A stretch of DNA of 64,000 bases from Flavobacterium endoglycinae. Its GTDB lineage: Bacteria; Bacteroidota; Bacteroidia; Flavobacteriales; Flavobacteriaceae. Where the stretch lies: NCBI RefSeq assembly GCF_017352115.1, contig NZ_CP071448.1:992001-1056000 (forward strand), in the 5' to 3' direction. This document shows, piece by piece, positions 1-8,482 of the stretch. Positions within the stretch are counted from its first letter, which is position 1. Each line of letters starts with the position of its first letter. The position numbers and the translations under genes were made by a program. The notes below the pieces were generated by a model, which saw nothing but the letters and a program-made list of their open reading frames with translations, did no database searches and was not told the DNA's origin.

Positions 1-482
1 AAAAAAAGAATTCAATCGATAAAATCGTTTTATTAAGTCCCGCACAGACTTTTAAATTCATAGATAAAGTCGGCAAAACCACTTCTGCTTTAATGTTAAA
101 ACTTTTTCCAAGCGAGAAGAAATTCAGCAAAACTTTATCAACCTTTTCAACACATCCTGAAAACATAAGTCCAGTTTATAAAAGACAATTCTATTTAGCC
201 AATAAATACGCCAAATCAAATTCGAGCATGCTTAAAATGCATCCATTTTCAGATAAGGAATTACAATCTATCGAAAATCCAGTTTTGGTTTTAATTGGCG
301 ATCAAGATGTTATTAATTCAAAAGAAAGTTTAGAACGAGCTCAGAAATACTTACCAAGAAGCAAAACAAAAATCATAAAAGATGCTGGACATTTTTTAAC
401 AATCGATCAGTCTAAAATTACCAATGATGCCGTCATTAATTTTTTAGATTCGAATGCAAACTTCGTATCTTTACAAAACTAA
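1..482 (+). CDS. alpha/beta hydrolase, C-terminal part (start lies before the window)
   Basis: The frame is open from the first bases (codons in phase with position 3), so the gene begins upstream and the first ATG at 93 is internal. The visible ~159 residues include a strand ending IVLLSPAQ, a late strand VLVLIGDQDV whose Asp fits the acid position of the triad, and DAGHFLTID with the catalytic-type His near the C-terminus. This is the usual layout of a small alpha/beta hydrolase; the nucleophile elbow is outside the window. The substrate cannot be told. The stop is 17 bases before uvrB, same strand, so the two may be cotranscribed. Confidence 0.8.
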   Translation, partial: KKNSIDKIVLLSPAQTFKFIDKVGKTTSALMLKLFPSEKKFSKTLSTFSTHPENISPVYKRQFYLANKYAKSNSSMLKMHPFSDKELQSIENPVLVLIGDQDVINSKESLERAQKYLPRSKTKIIKDAGHFLTIDQSKITNDAVINFLDSNANFVSLQN

Positions 483-499
483 ATTTTCAGCCCGCACAA

Positions 500-2491
500 A
501 TGAAATTTCAAGTAGCTTCAGAATACAGTCCAAAAGGAGATCAGCCGCAAGCCATACAAAAACTGGCGCAAGGGGTAATTGATGGAGATAAATATCAAAC
601 TTTATTGGGAGTTACAGGATCTGGAAAAACCTTTACTGTTGCCAATGTAATTCAGGAAATCCAGCGACCGACTTTGGTTTTAGCCCATAATAAAACATTG
701 GCTGCGCAATTGTATTCAGAGTTCAAGCAGTTCTTTCCAAACAATGCCGTTGAATATTTTGTTTCCTATTACGATTATTATCAGCCCGAAGCTTTTATGC
801 CAGTTACAGGAGTTTTTATTGAAAAGGATTTATCTATCAATGAAGAACTCGAAAAAATGCGTTTGAGCACTACCTCTGCCCTGCTTTCTGGACGACGAGA
901 TGTTTTGGTTGTCGCATCAGTTTCTTGTCTGTATGGTATTGGAAATCCAACAGAATTCAAAAAGAATGTAATTGAAGTATTTAGGGATCAGGTTATTTCT
1001 AGAACCAAATTATTACACGGTCTGGTACAAAGTTTATATGCTAGAACCGAAGCTGATTTTAATCCGGGAACTTTTAGAATTAAAGGAGATACAGTTGAAG
1101 TGTATCCAAGCTACGCGGATGATGCTTACCGAATTCACTTTTTTGGAGATGAAATCGAAGAAATTGAAGCTTTTGATGCTAAAACTTCTCAGGTAATCGA
1201 AAAATTTAAAAGACTGACCATTTATCCCGCGAATATGTTTGTGACTTCTCCCGAAGTTTTACAAGGTGCTATCTGGCAGATTCAGCAGGATTTAGTAAAA
1301 CAAGTTGATTATTTTAAAGAAATAGGAAAACATCTCGAAGCCAAACGTTTGGAAGAAAGAACCAATTTTGACTTAGAAATGATTCGCGAATTAGGATATT
1401 GTTCTGGAATCGAGAATTATTCAAGATACCTTGACGGACGTGAAGCTGGAACACGACCTTTCTGTTTATTGGATTATTTTCCAAGCGATTACTTAATGGT
1501 TATTGACGAAAGCCACGTTACGGTTTCACAGGTTCACGCCATGTACGGAGGTGACCGAAGCCGAAAAGAAAATCTTGTAGAATATGGTTTCCGCTTACCT
1601 GCTGCAATGGATAACAGACCATTAAAATTTGAAGAATTCGAAGCCATGCAGAATCAGGTAATATACGTTTCTGCAACACCAGCCGATTATGAATTACAAA
1701 AATCAGATGGTATTTATGTAGAACAGATTATCCGTCCAACCGGATTATTAGATCCAATTATTGAAGTACGTCCGAGTTTAAACCAGATTGATGATTTAAT
1801 TGAAGAAATCCAGGTTCGCTGCGAATTAGATGAAAGAGTTCTCGTAACAACTTTAACCAAAAGAATGGCCGAGGAACTAGCGAAATACTTGACCAAAGTA
1901 AGCATTCGTTGTCGTTATATCCACTCGGATATTGATACTTTAGAACGTATCGAAATCATGCAGGATTTACGAAAAGGACTTTTTGATGTTTTGATTGGTG
2001 TAAACTTGCTTCGTGAAGGTTTGGATTTACCCGAAGTTTCGCTGGTTGCGATTTTAGATGCCGATAAAGAAGGTTTCTTAAGAAATCACCGTTCTCTGAC
2101 CCAAACAATTGGTCGTGCTGCCCGAAATTTAAATGGAAAAGCAATCATGTATGCTGATAAAATTACAGCCAGTATGCAGAGAACTATTGACGAAACCAAT
2201 TACAGAAGAACCAAACAAATCAACTTTAACGTTGAAAACAATATAACACCACAGGCATTAAATAAAAAAATCGAAAGTGCCTTCACCAAAAATCCTTTGG
2301 TCGAATACGAATTAGGACACACTACAGCTATTGCCGCAGAACCAGAAACGGCGTATATGTCTAAAGCTGATTTAGAAAAAACAATTCGTGAAAAGCGTAA
2401 ATCAATGGAAAAAGCAGCTAAAGAATTAGATTTTATGCAAGCCGCAAAACTTCGCGATGAAATTAAGAAACTTCAGGAACAGCTTCCTTAA
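500..2491 (+). CDS. uvrB: UvrABC excision nuclease subunit B
   Basis: UvrB is the damage-verifying helicase-like subunit of bacterial nucleotide excision repair; UvrA loads it and it recruits UvrC. At 663 residues the length is normal. The Walker A motif GVTGSGKT is at residues 37-44, the beta-hairpin segment YYDYYQPEAF near residue 90-100 clamps DNA in the family, DESH is near 335, and helicase motifs VTTLTKRMAEE and QTIGRAARN follow. The C-terminal UVR helix pair (MEKAAKELDFMQAAKLRDEI) that contacts UvrC is intact. ATG at 500 matches the family start (MKFQVASEYSPKGDQPQAI). No SOS box was recognised upstream. Confidence 0.97.
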   Translation: MKFQVASEYSPKGDQPQAIQKLAQGVIDGDKYQTLLGVTGSGKTFTVANVIQEIQRPTLVLAHNKTLAAQLYSEFKQFFPNNAVEYFVSYYDYYQPEAFMPVTGVFIEKDLSINEELEKMRLSTTSALLSGRRDVLVVASVSCLYGIGNPTEFKKNVIEVFRDQVISRTKLLHGLVQSLYARTEADFNPGTFRIKGDTVEVYPSYADDAYRIHFFGDEIEEIEAFDAKTSQVIEKFKRLTIYPANMFVTSPEVLQGAIWQIQQDLVKQVDYFKEIGKHLEAKRLEERTNFDLEMIRELGYCSGIENYSRYLDGREAGTRPFCLLDYFPSDYLMVIDESHVTVSQVHAMYGGDRSRKENLVEYGFRLPAAMDNRPLKFEEFEAMQNQVIYVSATPADYELQKSDGIYVEQIIRPTGLLDPIIEVRPSLNQIDDLIEEIQVRCELDERVLVTTLTKRMAEELAKYLTKVSIRCRYIHSDIDTLERIEIMQDLRKGLFDVLIGVNLLREGLDLPEVSLVAILDADKEGFLRNHRSLTQTIGRAARNLNGKAIMYADKITASMQRTIDETNYRRTKQINFNVENNITPQALNKKIESAFTKNPLVEYELGHTTAIAAEPETAYMSKADLEKTIREKRKSMEKAAKELDFMQAAKLRDEIKKLQEQLP

Positions 2492-2612
2492 TTAGCGTTG
2501 TTATAAAATATTGAAAAGAAAAAAGAGGAATTTATTTTTTAAATTAATGAATAGAATTTTCAATTATACTTGTTAAAATTCATTAGTTTTAGCAAAATTT
2601 TTAAATTCTGAA

Positions 2613-3842
2613 ATGAAATATTACTTTCTCTTTTTTCTTTTTTTAATTTTTAATCCGCTTTTAAAAGCACAATTCGACAAAAGCAATTCTTGGAACGAAG
2701 AAATAGAAAACTCTTCAGATATTATAAAACCATACGTGCTTTCCACGCATCCCTTAGGAATTTACATTTCCAGACTCTACCATAATTTTAATGTTCGTTC
2801 TCCTGAAAAATACTCGTTTTTATTTGAAGTTTCAAGCGGAAATGTGGTATTGCCTTATGTAAAATCATACGAGTTAACAGATCCAAATGATCGTGAAATA
2901 TCCAAAAATATACCTTGGCATACCCGTGAATTTTCATTTGATTTAAATAAAGTTCCATCTAAAACCAAAGAGTTTACTGCTGACGGCGTTATCCGTTCGT
3001 ATAGATTCACTTTTTCATTACCTCTTACCATTCATCACGAACTAAATTTCAGTCTTCGTGCCAATTCTCTTGACCGAGGAAAATATCCTTTTTCTGTTTT
3101 TACTTCAGATGAAACAATAGAATGGTTTCATCGTAACATCGCAGGCGGAAAAGATCCATTTTCACGATATCATTACGGCATCAATCAAGCCGGAATATCG
3201 TATAAAGATGAAAACAATAAAGTTCTCACAATGAACAATAATGATTTCAGAATTCCGGGAATCGATATCAATTACAATTATTATCCCGAATTGGAAATGA
3301 ATAAAAAACACCGCATTTATTTAAATTTTGGTGCACAGCTTGGAATAAATACTTCTAGTTATAATCCATCGGCAGATATTGGCGTTTCTTCTTCTATTTT
3401 GAAAAAAATGATTGTAAAAGATAAAAATATTCTAAGTTTTGGTTTAAGTGCCGGAGCATTACGTCAGCATTTTATAGAATATGGCGATAGAGTAAATATC
3501 AGTAATCAAGATTTCCTGTATAGCTTTGAAGCCCTTTTCGACTACAAAGTCAAACTGAGAAACAACAATCGCATTTCGTACGGCATCAATTATAATTTTC
3601 AGACTTCGTACAACAAGAAAAAGGATTTAGACTATCTGGTTTTTACCGGAGAAAGAATCAACACACACTGGCAGAAGAGTATATATCATTTATATGAAGA
3701 TCTCGAAGGATGGAGTTTTATGTGCACCTATTCGACCAAGCGATTCTCTTATTTTGTATATTTCAGAGAAGATTTGAACCTTGACAATGCCCCAGATTTT
3801 CAAACAGGAATTGGCTTAAAAATGTCCATCAAAAGAAGTTAA
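2613..3842 (+). CDS. secreted or outer-membrane beta-barrel-like protein of unknown function
   Basis: A 409-residue protein. Residues 1-19 form a Sec signal peptide (MKYYFLFFLFLIFNPLLKAQ) with a cleavage-like site before FDKSN. The rest has alternating aromatic/polar strands, many Tyr, Asn and Phe residues, and a final strand (FQTGIGLKMSIKRS) like the closing strand of an outer-membrane barrel. It loosely resembles DUF3187-type proteins, but I cannot assign a family firmly. The stop lies 3 bases before the epimerase start, so the two are probably cotranscribed; no functional link is evident. Confidence 0.7.
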   Translation: MKYYFLFFLFLIFNPLLKAQFDKSNSWNEEIENSSDIIKPYVLSTHPLGIYISRLYHNFNVRSPEKYSFLFEVSSGNVVLPYVKSYELTDPNDREISKNIPWHTREFSFDLNKVPSKTKEFTADGVIRSYRFTFSLPLTIHHELNFSLRANSLDRGKYPFSVFTSDETIEWFHRNIAGGKDPFSRYHYGINQAGISYKDENNKVLTMNNNDFRIPGIDINYNYYPELEMNKKHRIYLNFGAQLGINTSSYNPSADIGVSSSILKKMIVKDKNILSFGLSAGALRQHFIEYGDRVNISNQDFLYSFEALFDYKVKLRNNNRISYGINYNFQTSYNKKKDLDYLVFTGERINTHWQKSIYHLYEDLEGWSFMCTYSTKRFSYFVYFREDLNLDNAPDFQTGIGLKMSIKRS

Positions 3843-3845
3843 TAT

Positions 3846-4856
3846 ATGGAACTGATTTTAAGAGAATACAATCTTAAACTAAAACATACTTTTAGAATTT
3901 CTCGAAAAACAATTGATTTTCAACCCACTTTAATTGTTGAATTACACGACAATGGATTTTCGGGATATGGCGAAGCTACCTCAAATCCGTATTACAATAT
4001 TACTATTGATATTCTTCAAAACGATATTGAGAAAATCAGAAATTTAGTAACGGAAACTTCCAACGAAACTCCCGAAGAATTCTGGTCTAAAATAAGTCCG
4101 TTTTTACAAGACAATCCTTTTGCGTTATGTGCGCTCGATAATGCGTATAACGATTTATATGCACGCAAAAAAGGGCAGAAACTATACGAACTATGGCATT
4201 ACAATATACATCATAATCCACTCACAAATTACACTATTGGGATTGACACTATTGAAAATATGGTTTTAAAAATGGAAGAACTTCCTTGGCCGATTTATAA
4301 AATCAAACTCGGAACTCCTGACGATATTTCGATTGTAAAAGAACTTAGAAAACACACTGACTCCGTTTTCAGGGTTGACGCCAATTGCGCTTGGACAGTT
4401 GAAGAAACACTTTTAAACGCAAAAGAATTCAAAAAATTAAATGTCGAATTTATCGAACAGCCTTTAAAAGCAGAAGATTGGGAAGGTCAGCGCGAAGTTT
4501 TTAAAAATACTGTTCTGCCCATAATCGCAGACGAAAGCTGTATTAGAGAAGAAGATGTCGCTAAATGTCATAATCATTTTCATGGCGTAAATATCAAATT
4601 GATGAAATGCGGAGGCACAACTCCCGGCCGAAGAATGATTACCGAAGCTAAAAAACTGGGTTTAAAAACCATGGTTGGCTGTATGACGGAATCTTCTGTT
4701 GGGATTTCTGCCATCGCACATCTACTTCCTGAACTGGATTATGTTGACATGGATGGTGCTTTATTATTAGCCGAAGATATTGCAAATGGCGTTAAAATTA
4801 TAAACGGAAAAACTTTTTATCCTGACAGAACTGGAAACGGTGTTATTTTATTCTGA
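3846..4856 (+). CDS. dipeptide epimerase of the enolase superfamily (L-Ala-D/L-Glu epimerase type)
   Basis: At 336 residues this is a full-length member of the muconate-lactonising subgroup of the enolase superfamily. The capping domain comes first, then the barrel with the catalytic KxK pair (YKIKLGT), the metal ligands in RVDANCAW, FIEQPL and ADES, and the second base Lys in VNIKLMKCGG. This set is that of L-Ala-D/L-Glu epimerases (YcjG/YkfB family), which act on murein-derived dipeptides during peptidoglycan turnover. Exact substrate specificity cannot be read from sequence; other dipeptides are possible. It is not adjacent to the peptidoglycan-recycling genes at the other end of the window. 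Confidence 0.85.
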   Translation: MELILREYNLKLKHTFRISRKTIDFQPTLIVELHDNGFSGYGEATSNPYYNITIDILQNDIEKIRNLVTETSNETPEEFWSKISPFLQDNPFALCALDNAYNDLYARKKGQKLYELWHYNIHHNPLTNYTIGIDTIENMVLKMEELPWPIYKIKLGTPDDISIVKELRKHTDSVFRVDANCAWTVEETLLNAKEFKKLNVEFIEQPLKAEDWEGQREVFKNTVLPIIADESCIREEDVAKCHNHFHGVNIKLMKCGGTTPGRRMITEAKKLGLKTMVGCMTESSVGISAIAHLLPELDYVDMDGALLLAEDIANGVKIINGKTFYPDRTGNGVILF

Positions 4857-4876
4857 GATTTACCTTGAAAATAATG

Positions 4877-4884
4877 TACCTTTG
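4877..4884 (+). promoter_or_regulatory. -7 promoter box for the DUF1456 gene
   Basis: TACCTTTGT matches the Bacteroidota -7 consensus TAnnTTTGY. Transcription would start about 3 bases later, 12 bases before the ATG at 4899. No good -33 TTTG is present at the usual 19-base spacing. Confidence 0.5.
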
Positions 4885-4898
4885 TAAAAAATAAAAAA

Positions 4899-5366
4899 AT
4901 GACGAACAACGATATATTAAAGAAACTTCGCGTGGCTCTGATGTTGCGTGACGATCAAATAGTTGAAATTTTAGAATTAGTAGATTTTAGAATTTCAAAA
5001 TCTGAACTTGGTGCTTTTTTTAGAGCCGAAGATCATCCAAATTATATGGAATGTGGCGATCAGGTTTTGAGAAACTTCCTAAACGGATTGGTAATTCACT
5101 TAAGGGGAACTAAAGAAAATCCGAAAAACCCAAATGAGGTTTTAGCAAAACATAAATCAGAAATTCCAAAGAAAGAAAATTCTAAAGAAAGACCTGAATT
5201 TAAGCCAACTCCAAAAGATTCTCAAAAATACAGAGGCGATCAAAGTCCATCAAAATCAGGTTCAGCATCTGGAAAACCTAAAAAGAAATCATTCCCAAAA
5301 GGAAATGGAAAACCAGTTGTGGTAGAAAAAGTGGTTTACAAAAACGGTAATAAGAAAAAATCTTAA
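4899..5366 (+). CDS. DUF1456 family protein (YehS-like)
   Basis: A 155-residue protein. Residues 1-70 fit one DUF1456 unit (NNDILKKLRVALMLRDDQIVEILELVDF; SKSELGAFFRAEDHPNY; CGDQVLRNFLNGLVIHLRG). E. coli YehS has two such units; here the second half is replaced by a Lys/Ser/Pro-rich, probably disordered basic tail that could bind nucleic acid. The function of the family is not established. It has its own -7 box and is convergent with the LytTR regulator, separated by a palindromic repeat. Confidence 0.8.
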   Translation: MTNNDILKKLRVALMLRDDQIVEILELVDFRISKSELGAFFRAEDHPNYMECGDQVLRNFLNGLVIHLRGTKENPKNPNEVLAKHKSEIPKKENSKERPEFKPTPKDSQKYRGDQSPSKSGSASGKPKKKSFPKGNGKPVVVEKVVYKNGNKKKS

Positions 5367-5375
5367 CTGGGAGAA

Positions 5376-5516
5376 TTAACCGCAAAGCACGCAAGGTTTT
5401 TTGCCAAGGATTTTGAATATAAACGTAAAGTTCGCAAAGCTATATGGATAAAGCTTTGCGAACTTTGCGTTTTTTAAGGCATCAAAAGTAAACAACCTTG
5501 CGTGCTTTGCGGTTAA
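5376..5516. repeat. nested palindromic repeat, family A copy 1
   Basis: The outer arms (5376-5398 and 5494-5516) are a perfect 23-bp inverted repeat. The inner arms (5422-5441 and 5452-5471) pair over 20 bp with one mismatch around a short loop. The inner core from about 5425 to 5470 is almost identical to the core of the copy at 8282-8423. The element lies between convergent genes. Its right end contains the TTA that is the stop codon of the LytTR regulator, so the regulator's reading frame ends inside the repeat. Confidence 0.9.
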
Positions 5517-6220
5517 ATCTTATTTTGATCAATTTCATCAAAAAAAGCATCTTTGTAAGTCGCACCTATTGGCAATTCTTTTCCATTTATAAAAACAGAA
5601 AAATTACCCGTTGATTCAATATGCTGCAACGAAATCACATAGGATTTATGTATTTGAATAAAATCAGTTGAAGGCAGTGATTCTATTACATTCTTTAAGG
5701 ACGAATGCGTAATAATCTGCTGTTTTAACGTATGAATACAAACATAATTCTGTAGACTTTCTACGTATAAAATATCATTCAAAAATACTTTCTGAAATTT
5801 ATTCTTTCCATCGGTTTTTATAAATAAAAAATCCGGCGCATTATTATTGCTTGAAACTTCAACTTTTGGCTCAGAATTTAATTTGGAAACGGCCTGATAA
5901 AAACGTTCAAACGAAATAGGTTTCAGCAAATAATCCACCGCATTTAACTCAAATCCTTCCAAAGCAAAATCGGGATAAGCAGTTGTAAAAATCACTTTTA
6001 TATCTTTTGAAATGATTCGGGAAATCTGCAATCCAGTTAATTGAGGCATTTGGATATCTAAGAAAATCACATCGACTTGCTGTGTGTTCAGAAATTCCAA
6101 AGCTTTCAATGCATCATTAAAAATGCCCACTTTTTCCAGAAAATTCACCTTCCCAATATAGTTTTCTAATATTCTCGTTGCAGGCGGTTCGTCATCGACT
6201 ATAATGCATTTAAAAATCAT
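5513..6220 (-). CDS. LytTR-family response regulator
   Basis: 235 residues. An N-terminal receiver domain has the acidic pair VDDEPPA, phosphoacceptor Asp in VIFLDIQMPQLTG (near residue 56), a conserved Thr in VIFTTAYP and Lys in YLLKPISFERF. A C-terminal LytTR DNA-binding domain follows (FIKTDGKNKFQKVFLNDILYVESLQNYVCIHT). It probably controls transcription in response to the adjacent kinase. The ATG overlaps the kinase stop by 4 bases (ATGA), the usual translational coupling. The last codon and stop fall in the family A repeat, so the natural C-terminus may have been altered slightly. Confidence 0.93.
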   Translation of the reverse strand: MIFKCIIVDDEPPATRILENYIGKVNFLEKVGIFNDALKALEFLNTQQVDVIFLDIQMPQLTGLQISRIISKDIKVIFTTAYPDFALEGFELNAVDYLLKPISFERFYQAVSKLNSEPKVEVSSNNNAPDFLFIKTDGKNKFQKVFLNDILYVESLQNYVCIHTLKQQIITHSSLKNVIESLPSTDFIQIHKSYVISLQHIESTGNFSVFINGKELPIGATYKDAFFDEIDQNKI

Positions 6221-7257
6221 TTTCTTAGTGGTATTTTGAGGTACGTTTTAAAGGTATTATTTTCTTCTGTTTTTTTCAGAATAAATTCATTTTTATAAGT
6301 GTATTCTAATCTTTTGGTGAGGTTGTCAAAACCAATTCCAGTTGAAGAATAATTCTCCCCATCCAAACAATAATTAAAGGTTGAAATCTCCAGAAAATCA
6401 TTTTTTATTTCGATGGAAATCATTGCTTTTTTGGTTTCATCGTTCAATTTTCCATGCTTAAAAACATTTTCAACAAAATGAATTAAAGCCGATGAAATAA
6501 TCTTTTCGTTTGCATAATTTCCTTCAACTTTAAAATCCAAAAACAGCTGATCTTCAAAACGTTTCTTCTGTAAATGAATATAATTTTTAATAAACTGAAT
6601 TTCTTTCGAAAGCACCGCTTCATCTTTATCTGTTTCGGTAATAACATACCGCAGCAAATCTGAAAGCACCAAAACATCATCAGCCATTTTATCATCTTTC
6701 AGAATCAATTGACTATAAAAAGAATTCAAGGTATTAAACAAAAAATGCGGACTAACCTGCGCTTTCAACATTTGAAATTCAGCCTTTTTATTCTCTAAAA
6801 GCAATTCCTGATTTTGATGTTGTGCAGTCTGAAATTGCCAAAACAAAAAAGTCAATGCACTTAAAATCACAGCTGGCAATCCGTAAAAAAAATTATCTTT
6901 TATGTAATAGGTAATTTCTCTAGCTTCTTCATAATAGTTGTGTACTCCGGTAATATTATACACAACAACTTCTTCCACAAAATACCGAACAGCCGTAAAA
7001 AGTAATAACGAAACTGGAATGGTCAGAATATAAAAAAGTAATTTCTTTTTGTTTAAAAACCATTCACAAAAGAAATAAAAATTAAGAACATAAATACAAA
7101 ATAGGGACAGCATGTAAGTTGATGTAACACCATAATAAATTCCTTTCATTATGATTTCTATTTTCCTGTCATTAAGTCCAATATCCCATAAAATATAAGT
7201 TATAAATAATAAAAAGAAAAAGACAATATGATAGTAAAAGGGGATTTTTGATTTCAT
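6217..7257 (-). CDS. membrane sensor histidine kinase, LytS/YehU type
   Basis: 346 residues. The N-terminal ~140 residues contain about four hydrophobic helices with no extracellular sensor domain of note. Then comes the His_kinase module with the phosphoacceptor in QVSPHFLFNTLNS, followed by an ATPase-like region (FVENVFKHG; STGIGFDNLTKRLEYTY). It is the cognate partner of the overlapping LytTR regulator. The ligand is unknown. A minus-strand TATTTTTGA box (complement of 7276-7283) about 20 bases before the ATG is a candidate -7 promoter element for the pair. Confidence 0.92.
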   Translation of the reverse strand: MKSKIPFYYHIVFFFLLFITYILWDIGLNDRKIEIIMKGIYYGVTSTYMLSLFCIYVLNFYFFCEWFLNKKKLLFYILTIPVSLLLFTAVRYFVEEVVVYNITGVHNYYEEAREITYYIKDNFFYGLPAVILSALTFLFWQFQTAQHQNQELLLENKKAEFQMLKAQVSPHFLFNTLNSFYSQLILKDDKMADDVLVLSDLLRYVITETDKDEAVLSKEIQFIKNYIHLQKKRFEDQLFLDFKVEGNYANEKIISSALIHFVENVFKHGKLNDETKKAMISIEIKNDFLEISTFNYCLDGENYSSTGIGFDNLTKRLEYTYKNEFILKKTEENNTFKTYLKIPLRK

Positions 7258-7273
7258 AATTTTTGATAATTAA

Positions 7274-7435
7274 CTCAAAAATACAACTAAGCCTGAAATA
7301 GAAAATTATATTTATTTGAAAGATGCTTTTTTATGGACAAACTATCAAAAACGTTATACGAAATTATTAGGATATAAATTTCATCAGTTTGTAAAACAAA
7401 ATCCATGGTTCATCAAATACAAAAAAAGGAGGTAA
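7274..7435 (+). pseudogene. possible coding remnant without a start codon
   Basis: A 53-codon open stretch between stop codons at 7271 and 7433 with no ATG. Its translation looks protein-like, rich in Tyr, Trp, Lys and Phe (KDAFLWTNYQKRY; LGYKFHQFVKQNPWF). It could be the 3' end of a decayed gene (possibly glycosyltransferase-like) or chance. I would not predict a product. Confidence 0.3.
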
Positions 7436-7445
7436 AAAGATAGAA

Positions 7446-7453
7446 TACATTTG
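7446..7453 (+). promoter_or_regulatory. -7 promoter box for the DUF5694-like gene
   Basis: TACATTTGC fits TAnnTTTGY. Transcription would begin at about 7456, which makes the first ATG (7456) leaderless and favours the ATG at 7477. Confidence 0.45.
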
Positions 7454-7476
7454 CCATGAATTTAAAAACGAAAATC

Positions 7477-8274
7477 ATGCAAAAAATCATTTTATTAATA
7501 GCTCTTATTACATTTAACGTTGCCTCTTCTCAAACTAAGAAAAAGCAAATTTTATTGGTTGGAACTTTTCATTATGCCAATCCAGGTCTTGACGTTGCGA
7601 AACTAAATAATTTTAATATCATGTCTGAAAAGAGCCAAAAAGAACTCGAAATAATGAGTGACAAAATCAAAAAATTTGGTCCAGATAAAATATTTGTAGA
7701 ATGGGAATTTAGCAAACAAGCCGATTTAGATAAGTTTTACAACAAAAACACAGATAGTCTTTTTAAAGCCAACAAAAGCGAAATAACACAACTAGCTCTG
7801 CGTACTGCTAAAAAACTGAATCATAAAAAATTATACGGAATGAATCTTTACACTCCTTTTCGCTATGATAGTTTAATGATAGCAATGGAAAAAGCAGACC
7901 AGAAGGATTTAATAGCGAAAAATAAGCTGACAACAGAAAGTTTCGAAAAAAATCACAATGAGAAAATTAACAAAAGCTCATTACAAGAAATGATGTTGTA
8001 CTACAATACAAAACAAGCCGAGAATGAAAATCTTCAATGGTATTTGGAAATAGCAAACAGAGCCGGAAATCCAGACGATTTTACAGGACCATCCTTAGTT
8101 GCAAATTGGTACAAAAGAAATTTATACATGTATTCTTTAATTCAGAAATTAACGGAAAGTACAGATAATAAAATAATGATTTTAGTTGGTGCCGGTCATG
8201 CTTCCATCATTAGAGAATTTATAATACACGATCCAACATTTGAAATTGTAGAATTGTCAACTGTCTTGAAATAA
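7477..8274 (+). CDS. secreted DUF5694-like protein
   Basis: 265 residues from the chosen ATG at 7477; an upstream in-frame ATG at 7456 would sit on the predicted transcription start. The chosen start begins directly with a signal peptide (MQKIILLIALITFNVASSQ). The mature part opens with ILLVGTFHYANPG and ends with MILVGAGHASIIREF. This G-T-x-H near the start and G-x-x-H near the end recalls the TraB/GumN-type fold (GTxH and GxxH motifs) and the DUF5694 family of Bacteroidota. If so, a metal-dependent hydrolase is possible, but this is inference. It stands alone, followed by a family A repeat. Confidence 0.65.
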   Translation: MQKIILLIALITFNVASSQTKKKQILLVGTFHYANPGLDVAKLNNFNIMSEKSQKELEIMSDKIKKFGPDKIFVEWEFSKQADLDKFYNKNTDSLFKANKSEITQLALRTAKKLNHKKLYGMNLYTPFRYDSLMIAMEKADQKDLIAKNKLTTESFEKNHNEKINKSSLQEMMLYYNTKQAENENLQWYLEIANRAGNPDDFTGPSLVANWYKRNLYMYSLIQKLTESTDNKIMILVGAGHASIIREFIIHDPTFEIVELSTVLK

Positions 8275-8281
8275 TTGTTTT

Positions 8282-8423
8282 TTAACCGCAAAGCACGCAA
8301 GGAATTTTACCTAAAAGACTTAATATAAAACGCAAAGTTCGCAAAGCTATATGGATAAAGCTTTGCGAACTTTGCGTTTGTATTCACAATACTTGAAAAA
8401 ATCTTAGCGTGCTTTGCGGTTAA
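8282..8423. repeat. nested palindromic repeat, family A copy 2
   Basis: The outer arms start TTAACCGCAAAGCACGC (8282) and end with its complement (8423), less perfect than in copy 1. The inner arms around 8330-8378 pair almost fully and match the copy 1 core. As with copy 1, it lies between convergent genes (the DUF5694-like gene and sucC). Confidence 0.9.
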
Positions 8424-8425
8424 AA

Positions 8426-8456
8426 AAAATCCATTCCGCAAAACGGAATGGATTTT
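8426..8456. terminator. bidirectional intrinsic terminator (sucC end)
   Basis: A 13-bp perfect stem (8426-8438 with 8444-8456) around a 5-base loop, with A-rich and T-rich sides, 27 bases beyond the sucC stop on the minus strand. Confidence 0.85.
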
Positions 8457-8482
8457 CTATATAAATTGATTTCTTATTTTAA

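Noticed and set aside
972-2144. Open frames inside uvrB on both strands
   Set aside because: They overlap a complete, motif-rich gene in other frames and have no family features.
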